DNA of 64,000 nt, from positions 434,001 through 498,000 of the forward strand of contig WBMZ01008618.1 in NCBI GenBank assembly GCA_013400975.1. Reading direction: 5' to 3'. The translations under genes were made by a program, and so were the position numbers. The stretch is from Atrichornis clamosus (Eukaryota; Chordata; Aves; Passeriformes; Menuridae). Positions 26,401 to 38,950 of this stretch are shown piece by piece (positions within the stretch are counted from its first letter, which is position 1; every line of letters begins with the position of its first letter). The notes under the pieces were generated by a model that saw only the letters and a list, made by a program, of their open reading frames with translations, made no database searches and was not told where the DNA came from.

Positions 26401-27485
26401 ACGGCCTCATAATACACAGATGAAAGGCTCATTTCTCCCCAGATGGGGCTCAGTAATCAGATATAGAAACAGCTATTTTTAATGAAGACCTGCAAAATCA
26501 TAAAGGCTTAGATATTGCTGGCTGAAATAAAGCAATGGGAGGCAGACAAGGCAATTCACTAATCTGCCTGGTGGCACAAAATCAAGCCTGATCAACACAT
26601 TTTTCACAGCAAATCACATTCCTTCAGTAGGGCTGGCCCGGAAAGGCAGCCATGCCCAGCCAGAGGGGAGCCTGGTGCCAACTGGCATTCAGGTCCCTCA
26701 GGTGGGAGAGCCCAACTGCATTACACAGCCTTGCACACTAAAAGACAGAAAATACCTGCTGTATTTTTCAGTCCATCATCCTGACAAAATGTTCCCATCA
26801 GACCATCTTTTTTTTCTCCATGTATCTAGTCCGGTCTATTTAAAATCTTTCCAAGTGGGGGTATTCTTTTGGCATGCAGGCAGCCATCCCAGTAATTGCA
26901 GCAAGAGTGAACATCTCTGACTTAACTCCTTATTTTCCACGTACACACTGCAAATCCATGGAATCCAACATGCTCTGACATGCAAAGCCCACACAGTTGT
27001 TTTTTTTTTTTAAATGGAGTTCTATCTTCTAGTGGTGAATATTTTGAAAAATGGTGGCAGAGAAGATTTACTTCTCTTTATAGCACACTAGAATGTCAAC
27101 CAAGGGCCAGCACACCAAATAAACAAGCACCAAATCCCTAATAAAAATCTAAATGGAATAAGCACACTCTCAAGAAAGCCAAATAAATAATGTCAGATGG
27201 GTCAAATTTGTGTATTTCCACACTAAGAGAACCACTGCTTAAATTGCTGTCCAAACCAAGCAGAAGTTTTACATGAAAGGACCTGCAGGTTCTCTGTGGC
27301 ACCTACAGACACCTGAGATCCACCAGCATCCCCCACCTGCTGTAAAACACACTTGGATAACAACTCTGCAATAAAGAAGTGCTGTTAGATTTCTGGCAAA
27401 ATGAAGTCAGGCTGGCCCTGCCAGGATAGAAATGATGGCAAGAGATCCTGGCAAGGCAAAGACAGAAGCAGAACTCCTATTTTGA
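23476..27485. other. Intronic sequence, some blocks resembling conserved noncoding DNA
   Basis: 23950-24420 is GC-richer. 24560-24700 and 26040-26600 are repeat-free and rich in ATTA-type cores, a look often shared by conserved noncoding elements, although conservation cannot be judged from one sequence. No gene was found. Confidence 0.4.
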
Positions 27486-27562
27486 GGGAAAAAAAAATCC
27501 AGACAACCCAACAAAAAAGCACCTCCCAAAAATCAAAGACCAAAAAAACCCCCAAAACCCAA
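27486..27562. repeat. A/C-rich low-complexity stretch
   Basis: Runs of A broken by short C runs on the plus strand with very few G or T. Overlapping frames here are rich in lysine, threonine and proline because of this composition. Confidence 0.75.
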
Positions 27563-30500
27563 AGCAAAAAGAACTTTACATAATTCTTGGCAAGGAAAGT
27601 ATATTCTGTGGGTTTGATTTCCTGACAAGACAATCCAGCATTTGCAGACAAATAATACCACACAGACATGGGCAACCACTCAGCTCAATGCTACAGAGTT
27701 GCCAGCCCACCACAAAGCCAAAAAGCAAACATAAACCCCACAGTAGTTCCACAGAACGGATCCTGGCCAAGTTATCTATCTCATGCCCACAACAATCTAA
27801 GTCTGTCTCTCCCAAGGGAAGGTTTTCTCAGGAGTGGAAATCTGGGGGCGGAAGGGGGAATCCATTACATCCTCATTTCAGCAGTCCCATGACTGTAATA
27901 TTCCCATGAAAAAGAAATTAAGCAACACACCTGAGTTTCATAGAAATGTTAAGCACTATTAGCAAGAAGTCAATATGTGGACTTCTCAGCCACAGCGATC
28001 TCAAATCCATTACAAACTCAAGTCATGGCTATGAGAGATACAGGACATTACCAAATGTCCATTAGCAAGGGCCACTGAACTGTGCTAAGTGGGCTGTCAA
28101 GCTTGCAATGAGCAAAATTCAGTATTTGTCTATAACCTCATTCAAGTTCAGAGTTCTCCTGACCCACCTGGGTATAAGCCTGGCTTTCAGAGACCCTGTT
28201 CAGGCTTTTTCTGCTTCAGATTAAAACCTCCTTACTGATCCTGGATGCCAGAAATAAAAAATAATACCACACATACAAAAACATTGTTTTGATGATGGCC
28301 TATCTTACTGTTGGCAAGATGTTCTGTTTTAACACCTGCTGCTGCCTCCTTGTCAGGTATCCATGAATAAGGCTGACGATGTGTGAAGGAGGAAAAATCA
28401 CAGAAATCTTGCTACTTACAGCTTTGTACTGAAATGATATTTATCTTTCAATTCCAGGTAAAACAAATAAATTAAAAAGGAGGTCACAGCATTCCTAGCA
28501 TACTGATGATGAAATGAAACCAGCCTTTACTGTGAAATAGATGGTTGAGTAGCAGAAACAGGGAGGGAGTGCTGTCAGCCAGGGACCCCAGCAAACTGCC
28601 TGAGAGCTGAAGTCGAGGAACTGTGTTGTGGCTGACCTCACTTTGCTTCCTGCACATGCCAGCAGGGCTACCCTGATGGAGCCCCCAGCTCCCTCTCCCT
28701 TTTATCCTGTACACACCCTCAAGGTGGGAGGGCAAGGAGAAACACCAGCGTTGCAGACGTGGATCTGAACCGAGAAACTGAGAGGCACCCAACCGTATTT
28801 CTTATGAGAGCAGGGTTTAATCTAGAGAAAACTCCTTGCAAATGCAGAGGTCCCAGTGAGAAGCCTCCTTACTGGTTCTCTTCAGTCTCTGAGGTAGCGA
28901 TCTCTGCTTCCCAAGGTGGACTGTGGCTCAGCTTTCTGCACATCAAAACAGCCAGTCAGTACAGCTGCTCTTTTGGATCACCTGAGTGGAGCTCTCACTG
29001 CAAGACTGTTGCCAGATTTCCCAGGCCACCAGCAATCAGCTACCCGAAGCCCTCAGAAGCCACAGATCTTTACTAAATCACACCTTCTTGGTGCATCAGT
29101 GCAGCTGGTTTATTTTGGTTTGGGTTTTGTTTTCATGGTAGTGAAAGGAAATGCAAGTGCAAAGAAAGCCTTCCTTAATGGAAACTGGAGGACAAACATG
29201 ATTGTTCCTTACAAACCCAAACAAGTTGGGCTGACTAAAAAATTGCATTGTAGAAACAGGTAAAACCTAAATGACTAAACAAAACCCCTAAGAGAGTCAC
29301 AAGGTGCAGTTTGCCAGCTCATAACACAGCCTGATAATACACTCTTCCGCCAGCAAATCCCATGGCCTGATAAAGCAGGGTCCTCAGGCCCAGGAAATTC
29401 CTCTGTGCCAATGACAGCAAAAGAGAGATGCCAATAGCCCAAGAGGAGGAGTTCTGCCACTTAGATAAAGAGGAAAGAGAAGGTTCAGCTATGTTACGTG
29501 TACTCAATGGAGAATTTTTAATTCAAGAGCCCAGCTTAATGCTAATCAAGCTTAATATATCTTCACACTGGTTTAAATGGGAATGGGATTGGACTCCAAG
29601 CAGCCTGTGTAGGCACATGTGCTGCCAGCCACTGAACAGGAGCTGGTGGTCTGCATTCCCACCATCAGGCACTAACCACCCCCATATGCTAACTCAGTCA
29701 AAAGTGTTAACCACCTCCAGAGTTCAACATTAACTCCTGATACAGCTATAAATGAGTTCCCAGCAATAATCTGCTCTGCTTTTTTTTTTTTAATCTTGCT
29801 CTAATTATTAAGAAGCAAAACACTGATGAACAACACTGATTGCATATTTAAAAAAAAAATAAGTACCACCCTCCAGCTGCTCTGCTGGTGAGTCCCCTTC
29901 TTGCTGCTTGTTGGGATTTACTTTCAGCCCTTTGCATCAGAAACTAATTACTGCAACACCATCCTCAGCATTAATTCCCTTCTCCTCTCTGGAATCGGAA
30001 GCAATATGGTACATTCAGAGGATAATTTTTCATCTCTCTTCCAAAAGGGAAGATCTCAGCTGTTCAATGAAGATAATGGTAAATGAGTCACCAATTTCAG
30101 AAGGTGAAGCTTTCTGCTATCCCTTTATCACAAACCATTGTCTGAAATTTCAGCTGGTGATTTAGTAAACTTTTTTTATATGAATGTCACCAAGACCTAG
30201 TGAAATCTGTCAGCTTTCTGTGTGATCCTAAAGACAAATTGCAGCAATATCTTGTCAACCCGCTCTCTTAAACTTACTTCACTGTGTATTCTCATTGCGC
30301 CTGTTTCACTATTAGCTTTTCTCCCAGAAAACGTTTTGCCCAAGTTTCTTCAGCAATACTTGCTGGAATTTTGGTATTTTTCTTCCTTTTTAATTAAGTC
30401 CCTTTGTTTTCAGTGAGAAGAAGCACTTGCTAAGTGACCAGAGTTTTTAGGCAGTTGCAGTTCTGGTGTTGCAGAGTTAAATAGAAAGATTGTTCCATCA

Positions 30501-31607
30501 GGCCCAAAACATCTGTGAGATGCCCTGCCACGGTGGTTTCAAGAAGTTAAAGCCACCCCTTACCCTCCTCCAGAACTTCCTCCTGCCTCCCATCACCTCA
30601 TCAGCCCCATTCCTGCATCTGTCTGGTCTCTGCAGTTTGGTGCAGCTGCATCTCTAATGCACCTCAATGTCTCCGGGCTAAAGGTCCTCAGCTCTCAATT
30701 CAGCAAACAGCAAATGTGCTGCTGCCCACCCGCTCCCCTGGGCCAGGCATCTGAAGAGTGGCTTTGTAAGAGGCACAGCCTTTAGTCCAAGAGATTTTGC
30801 TATAGCAAACATGTACTTGTACATTTTCTGCTATTCAACGGGATGCCAACAATAAAAGGAAATGAAAAATCAGTAATTCATTCAATTCAGCAAGCAGATG
30901 TCACTTGTGCCCTTCCACATAGACTTCCCTATGCTAAATATTAATCATAGCAATTAGACTTTCTAGTAGATGACATTGTGCTTTCCCAAATGGCTGCAGA
31001 GCACTAAGGCTCCTCGAGTTCTCTGGTGCCTGAACTATTGCATTGCTATGCACAACATTAGAAGAATTAAACAGTTCAAAGCTGTACTATTATGATTGAA
31101 ATGACACAACTGAAGCAGTGTTGAGTTTCTGTATGCATTCTCTGAATACAATCTGAGCCTTTTTAATAGTATGTTCACAGCATTTACATCCTGACAATGC
31201 ACTGTACAGAAAGTTAGAAAAGCAGCAACAAGATAAAACCAAACCCAGCTGAGGATCAGATCTCCCAAGTCATTTAGGTGAAGATGAGAGTGAAAAGCTG
31301 TATCATTTCAATTAAACTCTCATCCAAGTACTCTCAAGATCTACCTAGTCTGTATTTTTAATCTATCAGGTTAAAATGAAGAACTGTTTGACTCCTGATT
31401 TTTAACATCAAATTGACTGAGAGCTTACATTTGGCACTTGCCATTTGAAATAATGCAGCCAAGCTTTCAATGAATAAAGCTGAAAAAGAATAATTGAATG
31501 AAAGCAACTTTCATGTAAGTCCTGGAAGAAGGGCTGTTTCTTTTGGGTTCAGTCTGGTTTGGTCCTGAACTGAAGCTTGAGTCATACACATATCCTCTGT
31601 CCAGGCT
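27563..31607. other. Intronic sequence, no gene seen
   Basis: Unique sequence with short T and A tracts near 29780 and 29850. Frames of up to 115 codons overlap on both strands and are not recognisable. No repeat family was identified. Confidence 0.5.
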
Positions 31608-31840
31608 TATTTAGATTGGATATTAAGAAAAATTTCTTCACTGAAAGGGTTGTCAAGCACTGAACAGGCTGCCCAGGGAAGTGGTTGAGTCACCATCCCT
31701 GGAGATAAGTAAAAGATGTGTAGATGTGGCACTCAGGGACGTGGTTCGGCGGTGTCTTGGCAGTGCTGGGTTAATGGCTGGATTCGACGATCTCAGAAGT
31801 CTTTTCCAACCAAAATGGTTCTTAGACTATGATTTTGTAT
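31608..31840 (+). mobile_element. CR1 LINE 3' fragment, sense orientation
   Basis: The plus strand follows the CR1 tail in sense direction: TTAGATTGGATATTAAGAAA, then TTTCTTCACTGAAAGGGTTG, then AGGCTGCCCAGGGAAGTGGT, then CACCATCCCTGGAGATAAG. It ends in TCTTTTCCAACCAAAATGGT and a degenerate ATTCTATGA-like end. It is diverged and 5'-truncated. It is the only CR1 here that is antisense to FHIT. Confidence 0.9.
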
Positions 31841-33757
31841 CAGTGCTGCCACGTGCAATCCCTTGCATGGACAAGCCCTTTTTACTGCCATGCATAGAGA
31901 TGGCAAACAGCTGTATTTCTCCAAAGGCAATATCCCACTCTTTTTCTTGCCCCCTTCCCCATGTTTGTGGGTTGTGCAGATGAGTCACTGGCTCTTTGAG
32001 ATGACTCTATTACATTAGGGGCTGTAATTTCCCCCTGTGTAGCTCACTTGTGTTTTGAGCACAGCTTTCAAGCCCACGCTTTGAAACGGGTGAGCTGCAG
32101 ACCTGACAGCCAAGCTGAGAAAAAGCTTTGACTGCGAGGATTAGAAGAAATTTGCAGTGTTCTGTTTGTAGTATTTTGTACTCCATTGTTCCCACAGATA
32201 ATGCCTTCACTTTTACTTGCAAGATCCTTGTGTTCCTTACTACAATCAAGGAGAGGAAATCTGACTGTAAACCTTTTAGTTCTATATTATCATTTCATGT
32301 TGGTTTGGTGTGTTAATCAAAGTGTCAGTAATGGCTGCAAAGAGAACTCATTCAATCCTCAAATGAAGAGAAATCTGAGCTTTCTAACACTGGCACATTT
32401 TCTAGTGGATAAGCTTTTTCACAGAGTAATTATTTCATTTTCCAGAAAGATTACTGATTACATCACATTGGAAAAAACTAAGAAAGGGGCCCTTTATCTT
32501 CCCCATGTTTCTGCAATTCTTGTACAAACTTATACTTGTTACCAGGAAAAATGACAAATTTGCCATCTGATCAAAATGTTAACAAGGTAAGTGTCAGTGA
32601 GATGGATCACTGACTGTCACTGCAAGCCAGAACATGAGGATACATTGATATTTCTCAATATATTCACTGCTTCCCCAATGTTCGCTAACAACATTTCTAC
32701 TGCGAGTGTAATAAATCACACAGAAATAACAAGCTGCATAGGATCTCTGGGATATGATAGATTTGTCGTAATAGCAGTATCTGCAAGGTAGAAAACAATT
32801 GGTAATGATCTATAGAAAGACCTAATCAACTGTCATTTGCTATAATGTGGCAGACGAAGCAAAGATACGAAATCCATAACACTTCTTTAGCCACTGCCCT
32901 CCCCATACGCATACACATGCGTCAAGAGGGGAATAGTAAAAAGAATTAATGAGCTTTGGGGTCGCAGAAGTAGAAAAGAAAGTTAATAGCATGCCCTGGA
33001 TGCAATCATTAAATTATACACTGCTGAACAAGGCAAGGGATAATCACAGAAGCTGCACAGTCCTGTGACAGCGCTAAAGGCTTTTACCAAGCCTGCGCCT
33101 CTCCCCCCTTGCTTTGTTTCTTTTACACCCATTTCATTATTTTAAAAAGTACTTTATGTCAAAGTGGGGCTGGATAACCAAAGGAAAAGCCCATCCTGAG
33201 TTCACGAGGGGACTCAGAGGACTGAAGGCAGTATATGCCAAGGTTGTCTGGGTATTTTCTGCAGCTCAGGAGGCCAAAACCAAATGGCTGTTTTGCACTG
33301 CACTGTGCCAGGTCCCGAACTGGCTGCTGAGGCTTTAGAGTTCCTTTGCCTGCTCCCATGTGGGAGGGAAACACCCACCTTCCAGAAGACACATGCAAGA
33401 TATGCAGCTTTAGTTTACTAAAACACAAACGAGTATCAGAACTACCTTGCCAAGAGCTCATGTGCTGCCTAGGCTTAAAGCTCAAAATACTGAATTTTAT
33501 ACACTGAAATACTTCTCCCCATCATCACATCCTCCATTGCCACCTGCCTACAGTAACTTCCAGGTAAGGAACTAACACTCACCTATAAACCCATAAACTT
33601 TCAAGGTTACACAGACTGTTCTGTGGAGATTTTCCTTGCTAGCCACACCAGGAAAGGCTCTCTCGAGAACAAGGCAGTGTAGTGCATGCAAGGGGAGTCC
33701 TGGGTTTAAAATTTAAAAAGAAAAATTCAACCCATTCTTACAAGGTGCAAATCAATC
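31841..33757. other. Intronic sequence, no gene seen
   Basis: Unique sequence. Frames of up to 122 codons on both strands are unremarkable. No repeat was recognised. Confidence 0.5.
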
Positions 33758-33772
33758 TTTTTTTTTTTTTTT
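33758..33772. repeat. T15 homopolymer
   Basis: An uninterrupted run of T followed by CCCCAG. On the FHIT strand it is an A tract. I see no retroelement body attached to it. Confidence 0.9.
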
Positions 33773-33857
33773 CCCCAGAAAGGTGGGTGGAAGAATAATG
33801 GCTACTTTGTGCTACTTTGCTTGCAAATCACATTTTGCTAAGTGAATGCATTTTTGA

Positions 33858-33950
33858 GAACACAGGAATTGCCATGCTGCCTCAGCACAGCAGTGCTCTG
33901 CTCCAGCATCCTGCCTGGCAGCTGCTGCAGGAGAATGTGCAGGAAACCTC
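33858..33950 (+). repeat. Probable ancient amniote interspersed repeat remnant
   Basis: The order GAACACAGGAATTGCCATGC, CTGCTCCAGCATCCTG, then GGCAGCTGCTGCAGGAGAAT resembles a repeat I recall from reptile genomes, with GGCCATACTGGGTCAGACC followed by AGTATCCTGTCT and a CAGTGGCCA block. The match is partial and from memory, so family and borders are uncertain. Confidence 0.4.
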
Positions 33951-34171
33951 CTAGTGGGCAATTATGGGAAAACCTGTTCAGATCCTAAATTTTCTTCCAT
34001 CCCCTCTATCAGTCAATAAAAATTGGCACATCTTGAAATGTGGAGGTTTGTCTCTTTTAAAGCATTTGTTTCAAATCCTTCCCAATGTTTGCAACTTAGT
34101 AATTTTCCATATCAGAGAGCTTGCTGCGTTTTCAAAAGTCCTTATCTTCCAGCCTGGCACTAAGCAAAGCT

Positions 34172-34390
34172 GGACAGATTTTGGAAAGGGCTCAGCTCCT
34201 TGGTGAAAGGGAACTGCTGAGTTCTTTTGCAAATCTGTCCTTAAAGGGTCACAACAGGAGCTGCTCTGTGTAGAGCAGTTTGAAAATCTGTCCTCAGTGG
34301 GAGGTGCTAAGCCTTCAGAAAGCTGGTGCTCAACACTTTTGATAATCTGGCCCCAAGTTAAGTAACAGGGGCCAAATTAAGTGATTTAGA
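34172..34390. repeat. Hairpin-rich ancient repeat remnant
   Basis: Three inverted repeats are packed into about 200 bases. The first is an imperfect palindrome at 34172-34240 with ends GGACAGATTT and AAATCTGTCC. The second is a 7-base stem with 4-base loop at 34261-34278 (CTGCTCT/AGAGCAG). The third is a 7-base stem with 13-base loop at 34348-34374 (TGGCCCC/GGGGCCA). The words GGTGCTCAACACTTTTGATA and AATCTGGCCCC resemble an old palindromic repeat I recall from turtle and crocodile genomes. A decayed nonautonomous DNA element is plausible. No target-site duplication was identified. Confidence 0.45.
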
Positions 34391-34756
34391 GGCAGAAATT
34401 CCCTACTGACAGCAGTTGAGATTTCCATTTGGCAGTGAATGGCTCAATAGGATTCTGGAATAATAGAGCCATGAAAAGTGGATAATGCAACAAACAAACA
34501 TCAAAGGGTAAGACTTTCCTTTTCAATCATGTCTGCTTGCACTCTACCCAAAAGGACTGAAATATTCTGACATGGAGGAAGGAGAAGGAATGGTTAACTC
34601 TACAGCCATGCACTTCCTTCTGAGATGAACACACACAGCATTTCTTAGGAACAGTGATTTCTTGTATTCACATGACATATAATTGGCAATTTACATGATA
34701 TATAAGACACTACTGGTCCTTGAACTAGTCTCCTGGACTAATCTCCTCTTCCTACC
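34391..34756. other. Intronic sequence, nothing recognised
   Basis: Short AT-rich interval between the hairpin-rich repeat and the CR1 copy. Confidence 0.5.
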
Positions 34757-34907
34757 ATAGAATCATAGAATGGTTTGGTTTGGAAGGGACCTTAAGGATC
34801 ATCTAGTTCAACTCCTCTGTCACAGGCAGGGACACCCTCCACTAGACCAGGTGGCTCCAAGCCTCATCCAACGTGGCTTTGAACAATTCCAGGGACGGAA
34901 TGCACCA
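34757..34907 (-). mobile_element. CR1 LINE 3' end, 5'-truncated
   Basis: It opens on the plus strand with ATAGAATCATAGAATGGTTT, the reverse complement of the CR1 3' terminal repeat. This continues as GGAAGGGACCTTAAGGATCA and CAGGCAGGGACACC, then fades after a TTCCAGGGACGG-like block. It is the best-preserved CR1 in the window and keeps its 3' terminus. It lies in the same orientation as FHIT. Confidence 0.93.
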
Positions 34908-37900
34908 AAGAGAGAAGAGCCTTACGTGTCTCCAGTTCTTTTCCACTCTGGGAGTGAAGCTTCGCCAGTCAAGCTCTCTTGCTTAGGAACAAATGACTTC
35001 CTCCTTCTCTCCCTTAGGTAACATTCAGCCACTTTCATCCACGATTTTGATCAAAAGTGAAGTTTGCACAGAACTATTCTGTGAGTGCTTTGGCATTTTT
35101 GACAAGAGAATTTCAGGGGAACTTGGTATTCAAATGAGCTTGACCACCACAGAGCTTGAACCTCAGGCAATTTCCCCAAATTCCCATGTCAGTTTTGACC
35201 ATAATTACTACCAAGATTAAGACTTCAGTCCTTCACTTCTGATGGAATATTCCATTAACGAAGGTTTCCCACACATGTAGAGGAGAAGGCTTGAGAACGA
35301 ATCTAAGAAGGGTATCTGTGTTGTGGGCTGGCTGGAAGTACATCATGTTTCTCTCGTGGCTTTAGGTCTCTTCCAAAGCCTGGGACAGAGTCCTGGTGTT
35401 TACAGCTCCCTGTAACACACCTCAGTGCAGGGGCACACAGGTTTTTTGGGGCCATAGGAACAGCCTGTTCACAGAAGCTGAAGTCATCATATTAGGACAG
35501 CGGGAAGACATCAGCATAACACATTGAGGAGAAAAGTTGGGCACCACACTAATTATCAGAACAAGGTTATTAAGCAAGTGTTAATGTCAGCTTTCTGTTG
35601 CAGAAGTTATTTGTCTTGGTGAAGTCATGGGGTAAGGCAGAAGAAACTGAGACATAAAAATTACTGCGCACTCCTTCCCCCAAAGTGAGGCAGCAAGGCA
35701 GAGGATGAACAGAGCATTTCACCAGAGGAAATCTGGTTATCAAGACGTAATCTTTTAATAAATGCTGTTCCATGTAATTAAAGAAAACAACAAATAAAAA
35801 GCCACAAAGATGACTGTAGACCAGCAGGAAACAAGAAACTCTCCATGGAGAGTGGCAATTCAGAGAACACCCTCCACGTGGCCCACCTTCCCTATTCCCC
35901 CTCCAGAAACAGACTCATTTTACACATGGTGATTAAGGCACTAAAGCAAAAAGTATTAACATGATTCACATGTAGAAAACAAGGTTATTAGAAGTAGGGA
36001 TCATTTCAGCATATTGTTCTCCCTAATAAGCATAGCAATGAGTAATTGAGTTTCAGGCAATCTCCAAGGTGGCGCTTTGTAGAGAAAACGGAACTTGGCA
36101 TGATGTCTACTTTTCCTTTAATTGCATTGCCCTAATGAGAAACTTTCTTTACTCTCAGCAAATTAATTTCTTGAGAAGAAGCAACAGTAATAAACATGTA
36201 AAAAGGATCACCAGGTAGCACCAGAGAAGGAACATCAGCAGCTTAAAATGAGAAGAGGTTGCTAAAAGTGGTGGAAAAACACCAGATTGTTCTCAGCTTC
36301 ATTATGTTTATCACCCTTAAAAGCAAAGTAAAGGATGTCAATGGAGCACATTATCTAACCTGGGAAGTGTCCTTGTCCTACAGTTATTTTCCTTTTGCAC
36401 ATGTTCCTGAGAACAACCCAGAAACACGAAGTGCTGATACATCAATCCACAGCTCCTCTGCTCGCAGGCAGCAGAGGGCAATTCTGCCTCATGCCCTTGT
36501 GCAAGATGAAAAGAGAAAATCACATGCCAATAACATCCTACTGAGTGTCAATATTGCCACTGCAACCTAATACAGAAGGATAAAGGACTGGTTTCTCCAC
36601 AGTCTGAAAGTCATTTAGGCATCTCACTTTTGCTGAAAGCCAATGGCTGTTTTGCTTATCTTTTTTTAGAAAACCACCTGAGAATCCACTTATGGCAAAG
36701 GACTCCTTGAATGTGCCTTTCTGGAGAAGAAAAGCTGGGACATTTCATACATATGTTCACCCTTCTAATTTTTTCCCTAAGTGTTTGCCAGGAGACACCA
36801 CACGAGTGAAGACAGGCCCCCTTTTCTATAGCTGGGTGAACATGTCACCTCTTGTTCAAATACCTGAGGTGTTCACCTTCAGAGAGCAGCAATTGCTGCA
36901 GCTCGTAGGCCTTGGTTGAATTGTCACCTTGGTGCACTACCAGGTGACAATCTGACTTTGTAAATGCCAGTAGTATATTCAGAAAAAAACACCTCTCAAA
37001 AAAGAAGCAAAGTTCTTTGAAGTCATTCAAGTTCTCAGTGTCGCTCAAAGCTGGGGAGCACATCCCAGCATATCTACCAGCTGACTTTGGACCACAGTTT
37101 CCTACAGGGAAGCACGAGCTTCACGTGTTGGATTACTCCATGTAGCTGTAGATGGGTGATCAATCCATCTTTTGCTTATTCAGGGATTTATGGATGTATC
37201 TGCACTCAAAAGTTTTGCTCTGACTCACTCAAGAACTCCACAATGTCCCTTCACCTCTCTGCATCACACCCGGAAGTACTGTTACTTAATGCACTCACAG
37301 AGCCAGTAGGAAACTTCTGTAACATATGTAAAAAAAAATAATCTCAGGTCTTCAAAAACAGGTACTTCAGATGTAAAAGTGTGAAATGAAATTATCTCCA
37401 AATAGAAAATCTGAAAGTGCCAGTGGCAGCAGACACCTAAGACCTTAAATGTTTATGCAGCCTTATGTATTGTTATTTCTTCAGTAAGCCTGCCACAGAA
37501 ATGGCAGGGGTATGGGAAGAAAGTATGTTAGCACTTACAGTCTGCTCGTAAATGCATTAAGTGCAACTATTTTACTCAGGAAAAACCCAGGAGGAGAGCA
37601 GAGGCCCATCTCCTGGGGAGCTAATCTCAATTACTGCTCCCAATCATGCTTCAGCTGAAGAAAACCCTGCATAGAACCCGTGCTGTACGTGACCTGGCAG
37701 TTGTGTGCATTTGCCCCTTCAAAGACACTCACGTAATGAATGAGAATAGACTTTTTCCTTACAAAAAGAAAGAAAAAAGTGATCGTTCAAGGAAAAAAGA
37801 AATTCTAAGAAAAGGCCTTCCATTAAAACTCAATTTATTGCAATACCTTCCCACCTCCACAGAGATTACAATCCCTAGAAGCAAGCTACCAGTACACAGA

Positions 37901-38507
37901 AGTAATTTATGTAGGCAAAAGGGAGATACAAATGTTTAGTTGGATTTGCTTATGTGTTTACCATTAGCTTCTGATCAATTTTTGCAATTAAATGCAGGAA
38001 GGAATTCTTTGCCAGCAGCCTCCTACACAATGCTGCAACTATCTGGGCAAAGTGGGACAAAGGCTGTCTTCCCTGTTTTCTCTGTTTTTTTTGGAATACC
38101 TGTGCTTCTATAGCTATAATTAGGCTGTAGCTCAGCCAAGCAGGATTTTGAAGCTTTCTTTTCCTTGAAGCAGTAAATGCCACTGCTCGATGTGGGCACC
38201 CGTTGTCACTTTCTCCAATTTGCAGAATGCAAAAAGTTGAAATGGGAAAAATGCTGCACTGCACTACTTGAAACCCTTTCACTGGCTCCCTGCAGCATGG
38301 GGAGGCACAGGCAACCCAAAGAAATTGTAAGCACACTTTGCAACTCTTAGTTGTCAGAAAGATAAAAGTTTCCTGCACATGGAAAATAGCAGCATGAGCT
38401 GTTTTTGAAAACAGATCATACATTGCTGGTAATTAACCGGTTTTTGGAGATGTTTCATTTTTGCCCCCCCCAAGGAAATGCTGTTAGCTCCTCTCTCCCA
38501 AGCATCC
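34908..38507. other. Intronic sequence, no gene seen
   Basis: Unique sequence. A chance match to the FHIT residues KHD and PAS on the minus strand near 35330-35350 was checked and rejected. Other frames are unremarkable. Confidence 0.5.
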
Positions 38508-38527
38508 TGTGTGTTTTAAAACACACA
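38508..38527. repeat. 20-base perfect palindrome
   Basis: TGTGTGTTTT is followed directly by its reverse complement AAAACACACA. No function is assigned. Confidence 0.9.
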
Positions 38528-38896
38528 ATTCCATGGAGAATTCAGAGTTATCAGCGTGTTAAAACTCTCTGAGAAGAGATATCACCCAGAGATGTCAAAG
38601 CTCTTTACTCCCCCATCCCCACAGCTACCTGTGGTTCAAAGCTGGGCGTTGGTCACTGTGGCGCTGCTGAACCCCACCTGTCCCTACAGCACCACACAAA
38701 CACTGGAGCAGGGCTACAAAACCCTACCCAATAAATTTGAGGGCTGGAGAACACCAGGAGAGAGGGAGCAGATTCTCACATCATCAGGAGGGAAATAGGC
38801 TTTTAAAAAGCCAGTTGTGTCTGCGCACAACAATGAAGCTTTATGTCTATATAAACTGACAAGTCAAATTGTCCTCCTGGGCCCAATTCTCGGCAT

Positions 38897-38950
38897 CAGA
38901 GCCATTCGATGGCGATCGCTGCCTCCTGCCTCTGCAGCCGAATGGCTCTG
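38897..38950. repeat. 12-base perfect inverted repeat with 30-base loop
   Basis: CAGAGCCATTCG at 38897-38908 pairs with CGAATGGCTCTG at 38939-38950. The loop contains the palindrome GCGATCGC, and the structure holds more CpG than its surroundings. The stem is too short for a typical microRNA precursor. A protein-binding or structural role is only a possibility. Confidence 0.7.

Noticed and set aside
35320..35360. Minus-strand KHD...PAS resembling the start of FHIT exon 9
   Set aside because: Only a few residues agree. The following codons depart completely from the highly conserved exon 9 sequence, and the DKEDF residues are missing.
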